Below, piece by piece: positions 12,769 through 23,058 of a stretch of DNA of 64,000 nt. Position 1 is the stretch's first letter, and every line of letters begins with the position of its first letter. The stretch is from Linum tenue (taxonomy: Eukaryota; Streptophyta; Magnoliopsida; Malpighiales; Linaceae). Location: the NCBI GenBank assembly GCA_946122785.1, contig CAMGYJ010000006.1, forward strand, positions 64,915,676 through 64,979,675. The letters are read 5' to 3'. Made by a program: the position numbers and the translations under genes. The notes under the pieces are model-generated. The model was not told the origin of the DNA. It did no database searches and worked only from the letters and a program-made list of their open reading frames with translations.

Positions 12769-13974
12769 TGTAACACCCTAACCCGACCGGGTACTACTTT
12801 TACTAAAATGCCATTGATAAATAAAATACTCAAATCTTAAATTGCAGCGAGAAGAATTTTCATAAATAAAATACTGAAAACACACACTTGGAGTTTAAAG
12901 CAATGCCCTAACACATGGACAAACTCAATACTTAAAATCTCAAAATGATATCCAGTCTATACTCATAATCACAAATGTAAATAACTAATAATCTCTAATG
13001 TTGTTGCTGCTGAAAACCTTGACTAAGCATCCTCCGTAAAGCTTATATTGTCCTCCTCTAGCTGGCTGCCCTCAAACTCGCTGCTCACGAACCGCTCCTC
13101 TAGCTCCTCCTTTAGCTCTTCAAACTGGTGAGTGAGATGGAGTCAGTCTACGACCTTACGTTTAAACTTCTAATGCTTAGCACTTTACTAAAAACACTTA
13201 CTTAAATTGGTGGAAGTTGTTTGTACTTCCACTCTTAAAACTGTATAGGAGTTACTGTTACTCTCCATTCTTAAATCTCAAAGCTTGAATTAAATACTTG
13301 ACTGACACGGAGATCCCTCACTAGCTAGTCCGGTTGCCCAACTCATACGTATGAGAAGCCCTCCAGGCTTTCCTTAAACTTAAACTTATCGTGGAAGGCT
13401 CTTCTTCCACGATTCTCAAGAGCATAACTGTTGCTCAACTTAAATATCTCAAGAGCATAACTGCTGCTCTGTCTCAAAGATCTCAAGAGCATAACTGCTG
13501 CTCTATATGAATATCTCAAATGGCAACGGACTGGCGCCAGCGACTAAAATCACTTAAAACGTCTTCACCTTCTTGAAGGTGAAGTATTTCTTAAAAAGAA
13601 CTTGTTTCTTAAACTTTAACAATAACTCATAACCTAAAGTCCATGTCCACGTTCTCATAACCTGGTGAATTACCTCTTTGAATGAGCTTCCATCTAACGC
13701 AATTACCCTTCCCGTTGAATAGCCCATGCATGTATCTTCCTGTTGCCTCAGCTAGCACGTGTCCTGGGAGAAGCCCTCCCTTTGCTTCCGTCAATCCCCA
13801 TCGTTTTGGACCAATGTCCACGGCGCCAGTCCGCTCCTCCCTATCTTCCAGCACCTCGGCACCGTTTGAACTTTGAATTATTAGTTCATATTTTTAATCC
13901 TCATCGATAATACGGTGAAACTTGATCCAAAGGTATAATAGTCATTTTGACTTTTGGAAGAACGAGGTGTAACA
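12769..13974. mobile_element. Solo LTR (about 1.2 kb)
   Basis: The sequence starts TGTAACACCC and ends GTGTAACA, the TG...CA form of an LTR. It is flanked by a perfect 5-bp duplication ATATT (12764-12768 and 13975-13979). No gag, pol, primer-binding site or second LTR is present, so this is best read as a solo LTR left by recombination between two LTRs. Its orientation is undetermined. A 228-bp minus-strand ORF inside it has no recognisable homology. Confidence 0.75.
13411..13512. repeat. Three-copy tandem repeat of about 33 bp inside the solo LTR
   Basis: CTCAAGAGCATAACTG followed by TTGCTC or CTGCTC occurs three times at intervals of about 33-36 bp. Such short arrays are often found in LTR promoter regions; no function is shown here. 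Confidence 0.85.
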
Positions 13975-13979
13975 ATATT

Positions 13980-14781
13980 CTTACTTCAAAATCATGGTCG
14001 GTAACACATTAACTCGATTGTTCATATACATTTATTTAACTGTCTAGGACGTTATTCAATCATCAGATTTCCACCAACAGCTTGTTATTTGATCTACCAA
14101 ATTTCCAGGGACGACCCATTCTTCTTTCAACTGACGAGCCACAACCCATAATAGTAGAAACTAGTAAGTTTAAGGTTGCTAAACTGGTTTTCATATCCCC
14201 CCTTGAATAAACAGAATCAGACCAATTAAGCTCATGCCTTAGCGATTTTTATTACCGACTATAAATTGTTGTTGAAAAATGAGTTTGATTGGCTTCGGTG
14301 AAAAATATCATTAAAAGAACGAAAACAAGGAGAATGATTATCCAAAACCGACATCGACACGATTTTGGTTCTGTAACGATTTGTACTATGGTTATCGCTT
14401 TTGGTTAGTCGTTACCGCTGATGATTAAGTTTTGGTCACACACTACAAGGACTTAACCAACCATTTTTGGCTTATCTAGTTCGAGGGTTTCATGACTATC
14501 CAAACCAAACCTTAAGGAATTTTTTAGAAAAAAAACCCAAGTAAATCGACTCATCTTTTAAAACTTGTCACTTTGTCACTCATAGATTGCTTGGACACCG
14601 ATCGATTCATTAAATTCAACATTGTTAAAGGAATCATATTTAGCCTTTTTTAGTGACTTGATGTCTCGAACTTGTGATAACTATCGAAAATCAAACATCT
14701 TGTGCACTCGTAACGCAAACTTTAAAAGAGGAAACAAACTTTTATTAATATTTTCCTAACAAAAAAGTTGCTAATTGGCTC
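13980..14781. other. Intergenic DNA, no gene seen
   Basis: The 3' flank of the minus-strand neprosin gene lies at the right end. I see no ORF with protein similarity, RNA gene or bounded repeat in the rest. Confidence 0.4.
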
Positions 14782-16808
14782 TCAACAAGCATAAGGAAGA
14801 TTTGGATTATACATCAAGCTATTCCCGCCAAACTCGATAAGGCGGTTCCAAGTACCCCCAACATTTCCTTTATCAATCGCGCCATAGTGTACTCTATCAT
14901 TTTGATAGATTTTACAATCCGCGGGATCATAATCAATCTTCTCATTTTCATCTACAATAGTGATTGTTCTAGCATAACCATCGAGCTTTGGGTCTCCATA
15001 AGGTCGGCAACCAGATCCCATTCGTGGAGTGACAGTACCCGGAGGACTGTAAATTTCTCCTCCCCATTCCGCGTAGTTAGCAAAACCTGCTAATCCAGTG
15101 AAAATGTCCCTCGGCCAAAATCCCAAAACCTTATCATGATTTCCAAACATGAGAACCCAATCTCCACTGTAATGATCCTGCTTGCACAACAAAACAATCG
15201 ATCAATAATTTTGCTCGACAATTTAATTCAACTATTGAAATAAAATAAACATATTGTATATCGGCAAATAAATCCATGAAAATAACACTAAGACATATGT
15301 ATATCTAGGTTTTGGCTGAGTATTAATAAATTACCTTCATAATAAAGAATTTTATTTCATATATTGGTCCACCTCGTCTGGAAACAGGAGAAAGTATAAC
15401 ATCCAATGGTATTTCATGATTCGTCACCACAAATCCAGGGCAGTAGGTGTTGTAGCAATGCACATCCTTTGTCTGAAAAGTATAAATATATTTATTTAAA
15501 TAGTGTTCTCCCCTCCTTTTGATATAATGATAATAGCAAAATATATTATTATTGTGACAGTACTATTTATAATAATTCAGAAAATACTCACAATTGTGTA
15601 GATGAAAAGTCGAGTGTTTGTATCATGGTACAGGCTCGGATTAACCTTAAGCAAAAAAAAAAAGGAAAATGTAATTATTGTGTAATCATATAATTAATTT
15701 ATCATAGTGTAACTACATCATTAGGAAAGGATGAAATGGAACTAGTTATGATAAATTAGTTACTTACTACCCATCCAACTGCAATACTATCAGGACCATT
15801 ATTCAATTTGAAACGACTAGAAGTGTATTGATTGCCTTGAACGTCATGATTATATACACTAGTGTACATTCCAGCTCCACGATATCTTTTGTCCCCAGTA
15901 GACCTGAGTACCGCAACCTATGTACCAAAATGTATGGTACAACAACCAAAATGTAAATATGATTAAAGTATGTATAAAAACCCCAATATATAAGTAAATT
16001 CCATATTAGCTGATAAAATAAATTGAATATTAAATTAACTATTTGTTCACCAATACAAATAATAATTGTGCATTCTATGTACCCGAATTTAAGAATATAT
16101 CATAAATATTCTCAAACAATTAATAACTTACACGAATGCCCGAATTGTCGTTTGATGTAACGGCAGCATCTAAATTTGCTTTGAGTAAATCCGTTTTTGT
16201 AGTTTTTCTAATTGGCACTGTTCCAATTGGACATCCTTTACCATTTAACCATATGTCTGAGGGTTCGCTACCAAATGAGTCTGATTCGGCTGCTCTTACT
16301 TTAAAGCCTTGTAACGAAGAGTTCAACTACATTTACAAACAAAAACATATATAGTTATTACATATTGATACATACCATGTATTTTAATTAAACGCATTGC
16401 AAAAAGAATCACAACAAAAATGTAATGATCAACACTCATATACCTGATAATCAAATCTACGATTCTTCAATAAAGGATGGTCAAATGCTGGTTGTTTGTA
16501 AAAATCCACACAATTATATGTGTCTCCATGGATAGTCTATGTGGCAAGGGACATAGTAAATGCATCAAAAGCCAAGTTGATGCTATTAATCGCAACTATA
16601 ATAGGAAGAATGAATATTTGTGCCAAAATTTATTTATTAATTAATGTACCTGAATAGTGGCAACGACATGCTTATCAAAATGAGAGAGTTGTTTTCTTGA
16701 TTTGCCAAATAACTTTTTGGCTGCAATGACGTTAGATTCTAACAATAATACTGACCATAATAAAACAAACATCAGGACACAACTCGAGGTGGGACGCCCA
16801 ATATTCAT
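14782..16808 (-). CDS. Neprosin-domain (DUF239) secreted protein
   Basis: Seven exons join in frame (395 aa): 16650-16808, 16444-16536, 16132-16326, 15768-15917, 15592-15645, 15335-15472 and 14782-15180. The N-terminus has a basic start and hydrophobic core (VLMFVLLWSVLLL), a likely signal peptide of about 29 residues. The activation-peptide region carries DFYKQPAFDHPLLKN (about 64-78), the hallmark of plant DUF239 proteins. The neprosin domain follows, with GWVVNPSLY, CYNTYCPGFV, GDWVLMFG and a C-terminal GGTWNRLIEFGG. Characterised neprosins are secreted glutamic endopeptidases that cut after proline, but most plant family members are uncharacterised and activity here is only inferred. The length is normal and no break is seen. 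A 5' UTR intron is likely, with donor GTAAGT near 16909. Confidence 0.9.
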
Positions 16809-16982
16809 CTTTAATTTCCCTGTAACAAATAAAAAGTAATAAAAAATGAGTAAACATCTAAAAAAACCATGGCATTGAAGCATGCTTCAACATATTTGTA
16901 AAACACTTACACTTTCTTTCCGCTCGAATTTTCTTTGGGTATTTCAATTTGAATTGTTTTGTATTTGTGAGTGTTATTTGCC

Positions 16983-16992
16983 TTTATATAGA
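16983..16992 (-). promoter_or_regulatory. TATA box of the neprosin gene
   Basis: On the minus strand the sequence CTATATAAAG lies about 180 bp upstream of the start codon, which fits a promoter followed by a 5' UTR containing one short intron. Confidence 0.5.
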
Positions 16993-17653
16993 GAGGAAAT
17001 GTTTTTTTCTTTCAAAAGATAATACCGGCCTCCGAGAATATCGTGAGAAAGAATTTCTTAGTTATTTGAAGTTCATATTGTAAATTTCGCTTTTACCGTT
17101 TTGATTAAATTGAAACATTCAATGTGGTCAATGAAAAAGATAAGAATGAACGACGGTCTACGCATTTACAGTAATAATATTAACAAACTCTTACTTTCCA
17201 TTTTTAGTCTATGTATATTTTAAGCAATAACATTAACCACATCCGTACTTTTATAGTCACACACCTTATTAAAAGCATACAAAATAGTTTGGGACTTTGC
17301 TACGTTGACATGCACTTTTCGGTCTACCTCATATAGGATTAGGCCGACCTAATCTGTTGTTTCAGTGTAAAAACAGTTTCATGGTGTCTACTTTGGAGAT
17401 TCATATCTTACAATTGGCTAGATGGAAATTGGACATCAATGGCTTGTTTTGAAGCTGACGTGTCACCGTACAATAGTTTGTATTTCATTTTTTTATGAAT
17501 TATACAACCTTTTTTATCTTTTACTGTTGGTTTTCCCCCTGGAATTTGTGCTCGGCTTTATTAATCAGAAAACACATCTTTTACTGTTTTTTTTTATGAA
17601 TGAAAACACATCTTTTACTGTTGGTTGGTCAGTAATAAGGGAGGAGATAGGGT

Positions 17654-18042
17654 GTGGTTGTCATGCCGGCTGGTTGAGCCTGGTTCAACCGCTGTCGATC
17701 GTGGAGTCGGTATAAACACTACTGGTATGACCGAATGATCGATTTACAAAGTATACGTAAAATGACGTCATTTAGTAAATTTGATTGATAAAAATATATT
17801 TTTATGTGTCTTATGAATATAAAAGTTAAAAGTTGATTTAATTTGTTAGATTCAAGTATAAAAATTTAGATATTGATATTAAATATTGTATTTAACTAAT
17901 GAGTATTTGTTATTTTACTTGGAATGTCGTATTTTATTAAGCCGGAATGAACCGAGACAAATCGATCATACCACTGATCACATCATTTCACTTGTTAACT
18001 CGGTATAACGGTAGATATAAACCGGTTTGACAATCTTAACAC
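17654..18042. repeat. Possible MITE with imperfect inverted ends
   Basis: The left end reads GGTTGTCATGCCGGCTGG and the right end on the opposite strand reads GATTGTCAAACCGGTTT. Both are followed by CGGT- and ACCG-rich subterminal sequence. I could not define a target duplication, so the boundaries are approximate and the class is uncertain (possibly hAT-like). Confidence 0.4.
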
Positions 18043-18144
18043 TCTTTAAGTGTTTGCACCATGCCAAATTGCCAACACTTTTAATAACTAAATCTCCTTT
18101 TTATTCCTGCACCTCTCCTCATATACATTGCTTTATTGGGTTTC

Positions 18145-18720
18145 ACATGCAAAAAATATAGTTTTGATACCTGAATTTAATAGATCTTAATATTTAGTTT
18201 AAAAATATTTATTCACATAAAAGTCTTGAAAAATATTGATAAAATTACATTTTAGTATCTAAAATGTTTTCTTCTTACATTTTTATATCTGAAAATTTTA
18301 GAATTTAAAAATAGGTCTACTATTGAGAAACTTGTGGTATGCTTTATGAGACTTGTGGTGTGTTTTATGGGATTTATAGTCTGCTTACTTGTGGTGGGTT
18401 GATGTTGTGGTTTCTTTTCTAATGTTTGTGGCTGCTTTCACGAGATTTCACATATAAAATTGCAGTTTTGGTACATGAACTTAATAAATCTTAATTTTTG
18501 TACCTAAAATCAATTTCTTTACATATAAGTCCTAAAAATATTGATTAAAAATTACATTTTATTACCTAAATTTTTTTATTAACATTTTGATATCTTAACT
18601 TTTTGAAATTTACAAATAGGACTGCTATTAAGAAACTTGTGGTATGGTTAATGAGACTTGTGGTCAGTTTAATAAACTTGTGGTGTATTTTTATTTTTAT
18701 AGGACTTGTGGTATGCTTCA
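18145..18720. repeat. Imperfect tandem duplication of about 300 bp with reiterated ACTTGTGGT
   Basis: The block starting TTTCACATGCAAAAAATATAG (about 18138) is followed from about 18447 by a diverged copy starting TTTCACATATAAAATTGCAG. The corresponding internal pieces appear in the same order: AATATTGATAAAAATTAC-type sequence, ATAGGWCTRCTATT and GAAACTTGTGGTATG. The word ACTTGTGG or a variant then recurs many times to about 18950. Confidence 0.7.
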
Positions 18721-19073
18721 TGAGACTTGTCGTCTACTTTTTAAGAAATTTGGTGATTTTATAAACTTGTAATGTGTTGAGGTTTTGGTCTCATTTCTAA
18801 GGCTTGTGGTTGTTTTAATAAACTTGTGGTGTGCTTACGAGATTTGTGGTATGCTTCGTGGGAGTTGTGATGTGCTTTTATGAACTTGTGGTGTGGTGAA
18901 GTTGTGATCTACTTTCTAAGGTTTGTTGTGTGGTTTCTTGTGTTTGTGATATGTGTTTAATTAATGCAAGATACGTTGGTTCCCTCCCACTCTCCCAATT
19001 TTGCATAATACCAAGCGTGTCTCTCCATCCATTCCCCTTTATTAATTGTGCTCAACTCATTTAAATTAGAAAG

Positions 19074-19160
19074 TCATCCAAACGAAATATTCCTATTGAT
19101 TTGAACAAGTGTTAGCATCCAAACGAAATATTCCTATTGATTTGAACAAGTGTTAGCATC
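19074..19160. repeat. About 42-bp tandem duplication
   Basis: ATCCAAACGAAATATTCC followed by TATTGATTTGAACAAGTG and TTAGC occurs twice back to back, almost identical. Confidence 0.85.
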
Positions 19161-19921
19161 ATGCTAATAAAAAAAAGTGTTAGCATGAATAATAATATCT
19201 CCCATGTTTTGTTTCCTTATATAAGTAGGTAAAAAGATAAGAATGTAACAACGTCTATGTATTTTAAGACATATAAGTATTTGGGCAATGTTTTGCGGCA
19301 CGTTCATAGTATTATTTTCATACACGAAATAAAGTAATGATCATCTGAGAAATGAAGAAGAAGAAGAAGTAGAAATAGCAGGACACATGGTTACTGGATA
19401 TAGAAACGTCTTCTGAGTTCTGATACATGGATCCTGTTTCCAGCAGCATTTTAGTAGGAGAGATGGTCTAAGTTTTACGAGAAGGAGTGCCTACGTCTAA
19501 ATTCCAGGTGAAGAAAATATGGTTTAGCAGCGAATAAGGATTTGGTCCGATGGTAATACCGCTAGTCTTAAAGAGCTGGAGGTCCCAGATTTGAATTTCG
19601 TAGGTAACATCTAATTAAAAATCAAATGGCCGCATAATTGCCAAAGAAAGGATTAGGGCAGTGGTGGTAAACAGCATATGGAAGGGACATTGTAAAACTA
19701 TCATAATGTTACATCAGTCTTCATCCATCTTCCATAACTGTTCCCTCGCTGGTGTATTAACATTCAAAACTTCCATCTCAGCTGCCTTCTCATGCTGTCA
19801 AAACTTCGACCAACTCGGCTGTAAACATGGAAGCTTGATCAGTCCTCACATTGTTCGACATTCATCGTATCATGTTCGTATGCTGACTGTAACTGGTAGA
19901 GGGTATGTGAATTTCTGCTGT

Positions 19922-20921
19922 AAACACCTTTGTCTAATTCTGAAACGTGCTGCCCTATTGGGGGCAATGATTGGACCCGTTGGAGACCTCACAGGGATTG
20001 CTGGAATAGAGCATCCTGCAACGTGCAAAGTGAGTTGGGTATGACAGGGGCTTGACCCACAGAAGAAACCGGCGCAAGAGCCGATGTTGGAGATGCATTA
20101 GCAGCAGAATAAGTTGGTTTTGGAGGTTCCTCCTTTTTGCAGGAGTAACTGAGAACAGGTCATCTCCGAACTATATCTTAGAGTCGGTAACAATGGATGA
20201 GGAAGACGTTGCTGCAAACTAGACGTTGGGCTGGCACCTGTAGGGCCAACACCAGGTATAGATCCACCACTTCTTCCACCCAGCCAATGAGTCGTGATAC
20301 CCGAACTCGATGGGCCAAGACCACCAGCACCACAAGCCATGGGTTGGGGGGCTTGACAATAAGCAGTACTAGTAGGCATTGGCTGAGAGCTAATCATCAT
20401 GGTAGCCTGAGCCAGTTGAGGAGCTGTAAGAGATGTGTTATCGGAGGTGGTCGAGGGGCTGCCACAGGAGCAGTGCCTGAGGTGGCCAAGGGTCAGATAC
20501 TGGAGGAATCGGCAGAGCTGATCTCATAAACTGAATCCGTTGAGATGGAAAGTAACTTGAGGCCATACCCGCAGATGGAACACCCTGTGGCCTAATGCCA
20601 GGAGTCTGAGCTGACGCTGAGGCAGGCATCCCATTTGTGATTGTGAGCACCAACTGAGCTCGATTGGGGTGCAGGAACGGCTGCAAGATTAATTTGTGGT
20701 GCTGGATTTCAGCTGCAGCAGGACCACATAGAGCAGCTTTTACAATCTCTGGCATCAGCTCTCGCTTGCTCTGTGGCTCTATGCGACCGTCACAAGATTA
20801 ACAGCATTGTAAAATTCTGCTTGACCAAGAAAGCCACTACGACTATGATTAGCATGCATCCAAATCTGCAACCCACATCACATAAACACTCAGCAAACTA
20901 TAGACACGATCCTAATGAGTT
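19922..20921 (-). pseudogene. Truncated copy of EH1 exon 2 and adjoining intron
   Basis: This segment is a diverged copy of EH exon 2 and the start of intron 1 (about 7840-9000), in the same orientation. Shared peptide pieces include GGRSGGSIPG, GIRPQGVP and EIVKAAL.GPAAA, but they lie in different frames, so several indels have broken the reading frame. An internal deletion joins sequence matching about 7850 to sequence matching about 7975. The copy includes intron 1 sequence (ACACTCAGCAAACTATAGAC), so it arose by DNA duplication and not by reverse transcription. Homology stops at 20921, about 45 bp from the PPR stop codon. Confidence 0.88.
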
Positions 20922-20965
20922 TCTCAAGCTGACATTGCAGTTACATCTGGAACCACATCATATTC

Positions 20966-22651
20966 TCAATAGTGCCAGCCATTTCGTCGCCAAAACCTAC
21001 GAGCATTATCAACCTCGCGTGCAGCTTTAACTTTCAAAAACAGCCTGTAAGCCCTCTCGACTTTGCTTGAAGCAAGCAACTTGTGATTCAGTTTGCTATA
21101 AATTAGCTTGCTTGGGCAGAACCCTCCACGCAGAGCTTCCTCCATCACAAGCACAGCATTCTCCAGCTGTCCTATGTTGCACAGTCCATTCACCACATAC
21201 TCATAAACTTCCATATCAGAAGAATAACCGCTCGTCTGAAGATCATCCCATATACTCAACAGCATCCCACATTTCCCAAATCTCGAGAGCCGCATCAGCA
21301 GCAACTTATATCCTGTGAGCGATATCTCACACCCAGCCTTTTGTGCTTTCTTATAAATCAACATAGCAGCATGAGGCGGACCAAAGCTACAAAGAGGTTG
21401 CAGAAAACAAGTCACATCTCCAGAAGTAGGAACAATCCCTCGTTCAAGCATCTCATCAAAGATTTCAAGTGCATCAGCTACCTTTCGAGATTTGATCAGG
21501 CCAGAAATCAAATTCGTATAAGTATCAGCATTTGGTTCACTGTTGCTACTCAATAAACACCTGTAGTATTTTATGCACTCATCAAACTTCCCAGCTGAGA
21601 TAAAATTACCAATCATTGCATTGTAAACTGAAGTATCTGGCACACAGCCTTTCTCCTCCATCTTCTTAAAAACTTCCACAGCATCTTCAATCCTGCCAGC
21701 TCTTCCTAAGCCCTCTAGTAGAAAACTGAAAGTTGAGCAATCAGGATTAAAACCATCATCTATCATTGTCTCCAAAACCCGCTCGACCTCATCAACTCTA
21801 CCGCATTTCGACCAGCCACCAATCACAACATTATACGTTGTGGCATTGAATGGCACCCTCCCTTTCATCTTGTTCAAGTAGGAAGTTGCAGCACCAACAT
21901 GAGACCTTCTACAGAGACACTGCAATAGGACATTCAAAGATTCCGTATTGCATCCAAATCCGTATTCTTCTCCATCTCCAAACATTTGTATTGCCTTGCA
22001 GACTCTATGAGCTTTAACTAAACTATCCATCACAATTGACAGAGTTTCAATGTCGGGGTTTATACCTTCAGCTTTCAGTTCTTGCAGAGCCTTCAGCAGG
22101 AAGTCGACGTATTTTCTTCTGCCTAGAGCTCTGATAAGGATATTGTAACCATGAATGTCTTTAGCCACCGCCGGCTGTTTAATCGCCCAGTGGAAGAAGG
22201 TAACCATCGATTCACCTCCCAAATTACCTCTGTTCAGAACTTTAGCCATGACATCGACAGTCAATTCCACGCAGGAATTGGTTAAAGCAGTCTCGATTGC
22301 GTGCGTGCCTTTCAACTTCTGAAGGAACACTCCTCGGAGTCGCTCCTCCGGGGATAGAAACCGATCGACGACGGCGGCTCTTCCCTCTACTCTAATAACT
22401 GAATCTCCGATGATTTGTGTGGTAGGAATTCTGCGGAAAACCGGAAGCAATTTTGAGAGCTCGCTGAGAACCTGACTTTCGTCGGGGTTGGAGTCCTTGA
22501 GAATCGGTAGTTCGTTACCGTCCACCTGAGCATCGGAGGTTAAAGCTGCGAGAGAGGAAAGCGATTGGCAGGTGAATGGAAAGAGAAACTTGGCAGCGTC
22601 GGAGCTTCGCCGCGAGAGCCGTCCGCCGAATAGCTGGGATCGAAACGCCAT
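20966..22651 (-). CDS. P-class pentatricopeptide repeat (PPR) protein, At5g43820-like
   Basis: A single 561-codon ORF without introns, as usual for plant PPR genes. The N-terminus (MAFRSQLFGGRLSRRSSDAA) is rich in Arg and Ser and free of acidic residues, as expected of an organellar, probably mitochondrial, targeting peptide. From about residue 165 to 530 there are roughly ten 35-residue repeats, with typical openings such as TYNVVIGGWSKCGRVDEVER, STFSFLLEGLGRAGR, VYNAMIGNFISAGKF and TYTNLISGLIKSRK. The protein ends ARRFWRRNGWHY, which I recall from Arabidopsis At5g43820. No E, DYW or SMR domain is present. PPR proteins bind specific organellar RNAs; the target is unknown. The gene is divergent from the FANCJ gene. 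Confidence 0.92.
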   Translation of the reverse strand: MAFRSQLFGGRLSRRSSDAAKFLFPFTCQSLSSLAALTSDAQVDGNELPILKDSNPDESQVLSELSKLLPVFRRIPTTQIIGDSVIRVEGRAAVVDRFLSPEERLRGVFLQKLKGTHAIETALTNSCVELTVDVMAKVLNRGNLGGESMVTFFHWAIKQPAVAKDIHGYNILIRALGRRKYVDFLLKALQELKAEGINPDIETLSIVMDSLVKAHRVCKAIQMFGDGEEYGFGCNTESLNVLLQCLCRRSHVGAATSYLNKMKGRVPFNATTYNVVIGGWSKCGRVDEVERVLETMIDDGFNPDCSTFSFLLEGLGRAGRIEDAVEVFKKMEEKGCVPDTSVYNAMIGNFISAGKFDECIKYYRCLLSSNSEPNADTYTNLISGLIKSRKVADALEIFDEMLERGIVPTSGDVTCFLQPLCSFGPPHAAMLIYKKAQKAGCEISLTGYKLLLMRLSRFGKCGMLLSIWDDLQTSGYSSDMEVYEYVVNGLCNIGQLENAVLVMEEALRGGFCPSKLIYSKLNHKLLASSKVERAYRLFLKVKAAREVDNARRFWRRNGWHY

Positions 22652-23058
22652 TCTCTAGCCGGGAATCCAGAGGCCGACGTCGAAGTGAGTGGTCACTCCG
22701 GTCAGAAGTACGACGACATCAGGGAAGACAAGAGAGAGCGAGAGCCCAAAGGCTAAGGTAGAAAGGAAATGCTGGGCCAACAATATGGACCATAGTTAAA
22801 GGGCCGAAGCTGCAATAAGCAATCTCTTCACCAGGCCCACATAAGGACAGTTCCACCGTCCACGGAGCTCCCGCCGTCCGGCGAGAAGTAAAATCAGATT
22901 TGCCGCCATAAACGAAAAAGGAAACTCGAAAACTCCCGCCAAAGGAGTTCCCACCAAAAGGCTTGATTCACCGAGCCAAATCGTCCCCAGTTCTAACAAA
23001 CAAGCCTCATTTTCACTTTTACTCCTCACCAACGCCATCACTGATCTCTCCAGGAGCA
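22652..23058. promoter_or_regulatory. Divergent promoter region between PPR and FANCJ genes
   Basis: The two start codons are 407 bp apart and face away from each other, so the region must serve both 5' ends. No strong TATA box is visible. Short open frames on both strands here are not credible genes. Confidence 0.5.

Larger units (their letters stand above)
16993..19921. other. AT-rich intergenic DNA with decayed repeats, no gene seen
   Basis: Several repeats are listed separately. The rest is AT-rich and lacks recognisable coding sequence. A longer plus-strand ORF near 17422-17715 is hydrophobic and of low complexity and resembles no known protein. Confidence 0.4.

Noticed and set aside
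13627..13854. Minus-strand ORF in the solo LTR
   Set aside because: No recognisable motif, and it lies entirely within the repeat.
12769..13974. Reading this unit as a DNA transposon with TGTAACACC ends
   Set aside because: The ends are the TG...CA form, the inverted match is only about 8 bp, and the 5-bp duplication fits an LTR better.
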